From positions 62,001 through 126,000 of the forward strand of contig NZ_CAKZYF010000210.1 in the NCBI RefSeq assembly GCF_937884665.1: 64,000 nt of DNA. Reading direction: 5' to 3'. Shown here in pieces: positions 61,801 through 64,000 of the stretch. The position numbers were made by a program, and so were the translations under genes. The first letter of the stretch is position 1, and each line of letters starts with the position of its first letter. The DNA is from an uncultured Allomuricauda sp. Lineage in GTDB: Bacteria > Bacteroidota > Bacteroidia > Flavobacteriales > Flavobacteriaceae. The notes below the pieces were generated by a model that did not search any database, was not told where the DNA came from, and saw nothing but the letters and a program-made list of their open reading frames with translations.

Positions 61801-62569
61801 CAATGATGATACAGAAGCTTTGGAGCTCGATTTCAATCGGGTCAGGATACAGACCATAAAATTTAAACCTTCCTTGGTCTGGCGTGGAAGGTTAGGCGCT
61901 AAGTTGCGTTTGGGGGTTTCTTACGAAAACTATGATGTGGAGGAAACCGAAGGACGCTTTATTGAAGGCTTTTTTACCGATGCCGGAAGGGATGCCCAGC
62001 AAGACTTTTTTGGAGTGGATGCAGAATACGATTATTCCAATACGGACAATGAAGCATTTTCAACTTTAGGGATGAACTTTAACCTACGGGGGGGTTACAC
62101 GATGAATGCAAGCGATACGGATAGGGCTTTTGCCTACATCATACCCAGTTTGTCCGTTGATCATAAATTGACCGCCAACGGAAGGTTGGTTTTAGCCACC
62201 AAAATTAAAGGGCATGTCAATTTTGGGGATGATTTTGAGTTTTACCAAGGCGCAAGTATTGGGGCCAACAATGGATTACGGGGGTTTCGATTTCAGCGGT
62301 TTACCGGAAAATCCGCCTTTTTTCAAAACACAGACCTAAGATTCAGTTTTCGCCGTTCACAGACCGGTCTCTTACCCGTTACGCCAGGAATTTTTGGTGG
62401 TTTTGATTATGGTAGGGTTTGGTTTCCCAATGACTCCTCGGATAAATGGAACAATTCATACGGGGGTGGTTTTTTTATAAATGGAGCGGATATTTTATCC
62501 GCAAACATTGGATTGTTCAATAGCGCTGACGGCCTTCGCTTCGCATTCGGATTTGGTTTTGGGTTTTAA
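58853..62569 (+). CDS. Lipoprotein fusing a metallophosphoesterase, a kinase-like domain and an outer membrane beta-barrel
   Basis: 1238 residues. Lipoprotein signal MKPRVLSLLLLVLVASC (Cys17). Residues about 40-330 are a calcineurin-type phosphoesterase: GDAGKS (Asp48), GDN (81-83), GNHD (125-128), LHHPMF and SGHEHSLQY. A middle domain (about 430-780) has FVMRDLRK (464-471), MIEEHV, LIGDWDRHIDQWRW (Asp609-His613 core) and PRDRDQAYS (Asp637-Asp639), resembling the catalytic and metal-binding loops of atypical kinases (HipA, CotH or Fam20C style). From about 870 on come beta-strands and turns ending FAFGFGFGF, a BamA/TamA-like barrel. Such three-part proteins exist in Bacteroidota, but I know of no described function. 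Confidence 0.85.
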   Translation: MKPRVLSLLLLVLVASCATYQEKYGEPFQKGPLSDEKEIEHTFYLIGDAGKSPIGGLNSTLELFRSKLEKASENSTALFLGDNIYPAGLPDESEDAEGYKKAKNHIDAQLTTLKDFRGNPLFIAGNHDWYSDGLKGLERQEKYIQKALDSKSVFQPKNGCPIEKIEVTENVIVIAIDTEWYLVDWDKHPTINDDCEIKDRGRFFEEYESLIKKNLDKTIIVALHHPMFTYGSHGGHYSFKQHLFPTGGKIPLPVLGSLANLLRKTTGVSIEDQQNKMYNRLKKRIVTLSQFSNKVIFVSGHEHSLQYIEEEGIPQIVSGSGAKKGATKLLNGSKFSTGRMGYAVLNVYSDGSSKVEYYGPRENGSEEFLFSSPVLSPDPKKTGAVYAEDFPEYLEASVYSEEEIQKTGFHKWLWGERYRKYYGTKVKAPTVLLDTLYGGLTVVRKGGGNQSNSLRLKHSDGRQFVMRDLRKSAERYLQAIAFQEQYIIGQFDESYTEELLLSLYTAAHPYAPFTVGTLSDAVGIYHTNPKLFYIPKQSTLGEFNKEFGDGLYMIEEHVSDGHGNLASFGYANKIESTYDLINKLRKDEKYKLDERAYVKARLFDILIGDWDRHIDQWRWAEVDDPNGGKMFKPIPRDRDQAYSLWGDGFILGLGSRTVPSLKIFEGFGEEVRNVKGFTSSPRTFALDMAILSEPDREMWIAEAEYIQKQVNAEVIDRAMQHFPEEVRDGTIEKIKENLLSRKKGLVEIAKEYYSILNKFSVVTGTDKDDYFSIRSLPNGSLEVLVYRIKGGEKKDLFFNKTYQPEHTKEVWIYGLDDKDIFDVNTPDSKIKVRVVGGQNNDTYNIDEKSRKVHTYDFRAKKNTYDQAYGGTVHKLNDYDTNTYVFEKVKASNNQLLPAFGFNPDDGVIIGLTNTYIYNGFRQNPFTQKHTLNAGFYFATSGFDLGYNGEFAHLFENVNLEIDARFTSPNFSINFFGFGNETENNDDTEALELDFNRVRIQTIKFKPSLVWRGRLGAKLRLGVSYENYDVEETEGRFIEGFFTDAGRDAQQDFFGVDAEYDYSNTDNEAFSTLGMNFNLRGGYTMNASDTDRAFAYIIPSLSVDHKLTANGRLVLATKIKGHVNFGDDFEFYQGASIGANNGLRGFRFQRFTGKSAFFQNTDLRFSFRRSQTGLLPVTPGIFGGFDYGRVWFPNDSSDKWNNSYGGGFFINGADILSANIGLFNSADGLRFAFGFGFGF

Positions 62570-62612
62570 CGGTCCAATGTAGGCACGGATTTGTATGTAG
62601 CCCTTAGGATGC

Positions 62613-63524
62613 CTACAACTTTGGTAAATCAATATACCGGAGAGAAGCAGGTTTTCCGTTGCCATTCTGTGATACGTACAACCTTCTTCGCTTTTCGTCA
62701 ACATCAATTCCGTTGGGTGTTATAAAGCCCGCTTCAAAACTGTTTCCATCCTTTTCCATGTATTTCCCGGAACCCGCTAATACATCAACATCACCTTTCA
62801 TGGAAATACGATAAATCTGGTTGGCCCCATATCCCGTGGCATAGATATATTCTTCAAAATAAGTGATGTATCCAATTACATATCCCGGGTATACAATGGG
62901 CAACGTGGCCAATTCGCGAATTGTACGGTCCTGGTCGATTTTAAAAATTTTCCCGGTCGTAAAATTGCTCACAAAGATGGTCTTCTCCGCGCCGTAGGTA
63001 ATTCCTGTGACTCCTTTAAGTCGGTCATCTTTTATATAATCTTCCACTGTACCGTCCAAGGATACTTTTCGCAGAACGGGATGAGTATAGCTCGGGATGT
63101 AAACGAACGCATTTTCGGAATCCATAAGAATATCACCTGAAAACCCTTCAAGGGTAGCTATTTTCTTTATTTTACCATCCTTAAGGGACATAAAATCGCT
63201 TTTGTAAAACGAATTTCCATTATTGAAGTAATAGGTTCCATCTTTTCCTTTAAGGTTTCCCACAGCACCGCTCACTTTTTTGGAAATCGTGCTGACATTT
63301 CCTTCTGGACTTACCAAAAAGATGCGCTTGCCTGTTCCTGAGATATCCGAATTTGGGGTTCCGTACTCATTGATGTAGATATTACCATCTTCACCGACAA
63401 AGATTGAACCATTTCCAGCAAAATTTTTGACCAAGGTTTTCACAACAACCGGTGTTTTTTGACAAAGACCGTCGTGGTTTAAAAGCAGGATGAGCAGGAC
63501 GAATAAAAAACTGATTTTTTTCAT
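62613..63524 (-). CDS. Secreted NHL/SMP-30-like beta-propeller protein
   Basis: 303 residues from the ATG at 63522-63524, chosen for its signal peptide MKKISFLFVLLILLLNHDGLC (an upstream in-frame ATG at 63551 would add nine residues without one). Repeats such as GNGSIFVGEDGNIYINEYGTPN, AFVYIPSYTHPVLRKVSLDG, TIFVSNFTTGKIFKIDQD and YIYATGYGANQIYRISMKG are NHL/gluconolactonase-type blades; a six-bladed propeller is likely. No catalytic metal residues are sure. It is probably periplasmic or exported; function unknown. Confidence 0.82.
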   Translation of the reverse strand: MKKISFLFVLLILLLNHDGLCQKTPVVVKTLVKNFAGNGSIFVGEDGNIYINEYGTPNSDISGTGKRIFLVSPEGNVSTISKKVSGAVGNLKGKDGTYYFNNGNSFYKSDFMSLKDGKIKKIATLEGFSGDILMDSENAFVYIPSYTHPVLRKVSLDGTVEDYIKDDRLKGVTGITYGAEKTIFVSNFTTGKIFKIDQDRTIRELATLPIVYPGYVIGYITYFEEYIYATGYGANQIYRISMKGDVDVLAGSGKYMEKDGNSFEAGFITPNGIDVDEKRRRLYVSQNGNGKPASLRYIDLPKL

Positions 63525-63654
63525 TGAAATTAGGTTGAAGTTTAAAAACACGAACCGAAACTACCTTTGAAAAAAAACCAAGTCGACCGTTTGGATACGT
63601 TAGTACGAATTTATGTGTATGGTAAATGCATTTATTTCGGGGAGTAGGTGCGCT

Positions 63655-64000
63655 TTAGGGCAGTTGATAACGATACAGGTTACGTCCCTTGGTCTTTGAT
63701 TGCTCGTCAGCAATTAAAAGTGTGTTGTTGTCCATAAAGCAAATGGATTCTTGTTGGGTTCTATGTAAAACATCGATGACTTCAACCTTGCCCTTGGAGA
63801 AATCATCAAAGGTAAAATCTGTATAGAGCCAGATATAACCTGATGCCAGAAGCGCAATTTTTTTACCGTCCGGAGATATATCTGCTCCGGTAATCGAACA
63901 AAACTGGCTGTCCGTACAAGTAGTCAATTCTCCTACTAGTTCGGCCTTATAGGAGCCCGGGGTATCTGGAATTTTATAGATAAACGCCTTTCCTGTGTAC
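63655..64000 (-). CDS. Beta-propeller protein, C-terminal part (cut by window edge)
   Basis: The last 115 residues are visible; the frame is open to base 64000, so the start lies outside. The part reads AFIYKIPDTPGSYKAELVGEL, ITGADISPDGKKIALLASGYIWLY and NTLLIADEQSKTKGRNLYRYQLP at the end, with the ISPDGKKIA pattern of TolB/WD40-like propeller blades. The true N-terminus and any signal peptide are not seen. Followed by a 130-bp gap before the neighbouring propeller gene. Confidence 0.7.
   Translation of the reverse strand, partial: YTGKAFIYKIPDTPGSYKAELVGELTTCTDSQFCSITGADISPDGKKIALLASGYIWLYTDFTFDDFSKGKVEVIDVLHRTQQESICFMDNNTLLIADEQSKTKGRNLYRYQLP

Noticed and set aside
1-64000. tRNA, rRNA, CRISPR arrays, insertion sequences, prophage genes
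   Set aside because: I looked for cloverleaf ends, regular repeat-spacer units, transposases and integrases and found none I could support.

Overview
The window is chromosomal DNA from a marine-type member of the Flavobacteriaceae (Bacteroidota), close in flavour to Muricauda/Flagellimonas-like genomes. Support: type IX secretion sorting domains, a SusC-style TonB-dependent receptor with a carboxypeptidase-regulatory N-terminal domain, Bacteroidota-only families (DUF3098, DUF4271, DUF4296), absence of Shine-Dalgarno sequences, and several TAnnTTTG promoter elements typical of this phylum. About 61 genes are packed on both strands, mostly with gaps under 100 bp and many 1-17 bp overlaps. I see no tRNA, rRNA, CRISPR array, insertion sequence or phage gene. 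Most of it is ordinary core genome.

Layout. 0.3-6.5 kb: a TetR-controlled export operon (ABC ATPase/permease, HlyD adaptor, TolC channel, plus YitT) with two tandem palindromes in front of it; the ATPase is degenerate. 6.6-12.2 kb: thioredoxin-like protein, TonB-like protein, truB, an unusual cysteine-rich lipoprotein, uppP, DUF3098, ftsX (envelope and division). 12.3-21.9 kb: leuS, SemiSWEET, alanine dehydrogenase, a membrane zinc peptidase, Crp-type regulator, DoxX/SDR pair, Lrp and a saccharopine dehydrogenase-type enzyme. 21.9-32.7 kb: pckA, hemD, DUF4271, a GT39/Dpm1 glycosylation pair, dihydroorotase, tyrS and a LuxE-like protein.

32.7-39.6 kb is the first accessory-looking block: two tiny proteins that are little more than a signal peptide and a type IX sorting domain, a beta-helix-like lipoprotein, a TonB-dependent receptor, and a divergent PhoB/PhoR-type two-component pair. 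The region between receptor and regulator carries TGTTA-type repeats at 11-bp spacing, the geometry bound by PhoB-family regulators, suggesting that the regulator controls the receptor operon.

39.5-46.4 kb: glycosyltransferase, trmB, LysE, an alkyltransferase-like DNA repair protein, an Fe-S cluster group (Mrp/NBP35, NifU, ferredoxin) and a canonical ABC exporter. 46.5-52.9 kb: TPM protein, penicillin acylase-type lipoprotein, secreted proteins of unknown function, an outer-membrane barrel and an acyltransferase.

53.0-62.6 kb is the second block of interest: a membrane-anchored AraC regulator coupled to an LpxH-like phosphoesterase, a cytosolic GAF protein, an HD-domain protein fused to a Pycsar-type membrane effector domain, and, divergent from it across 53 bp with overlapping palindromes, a 1238-residue lipoprotein that joins a metallophosphoesterase, what looks like an atypical kinase fold, and an outer-membrane beta-barrel. 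If the window holds an undescribed system, these last three genes or the receptor/PhoB/mini-sorting-domain locus are the best candidates. The window closes with two secreted beta-propeller-like proteins, the last cut by the edge.
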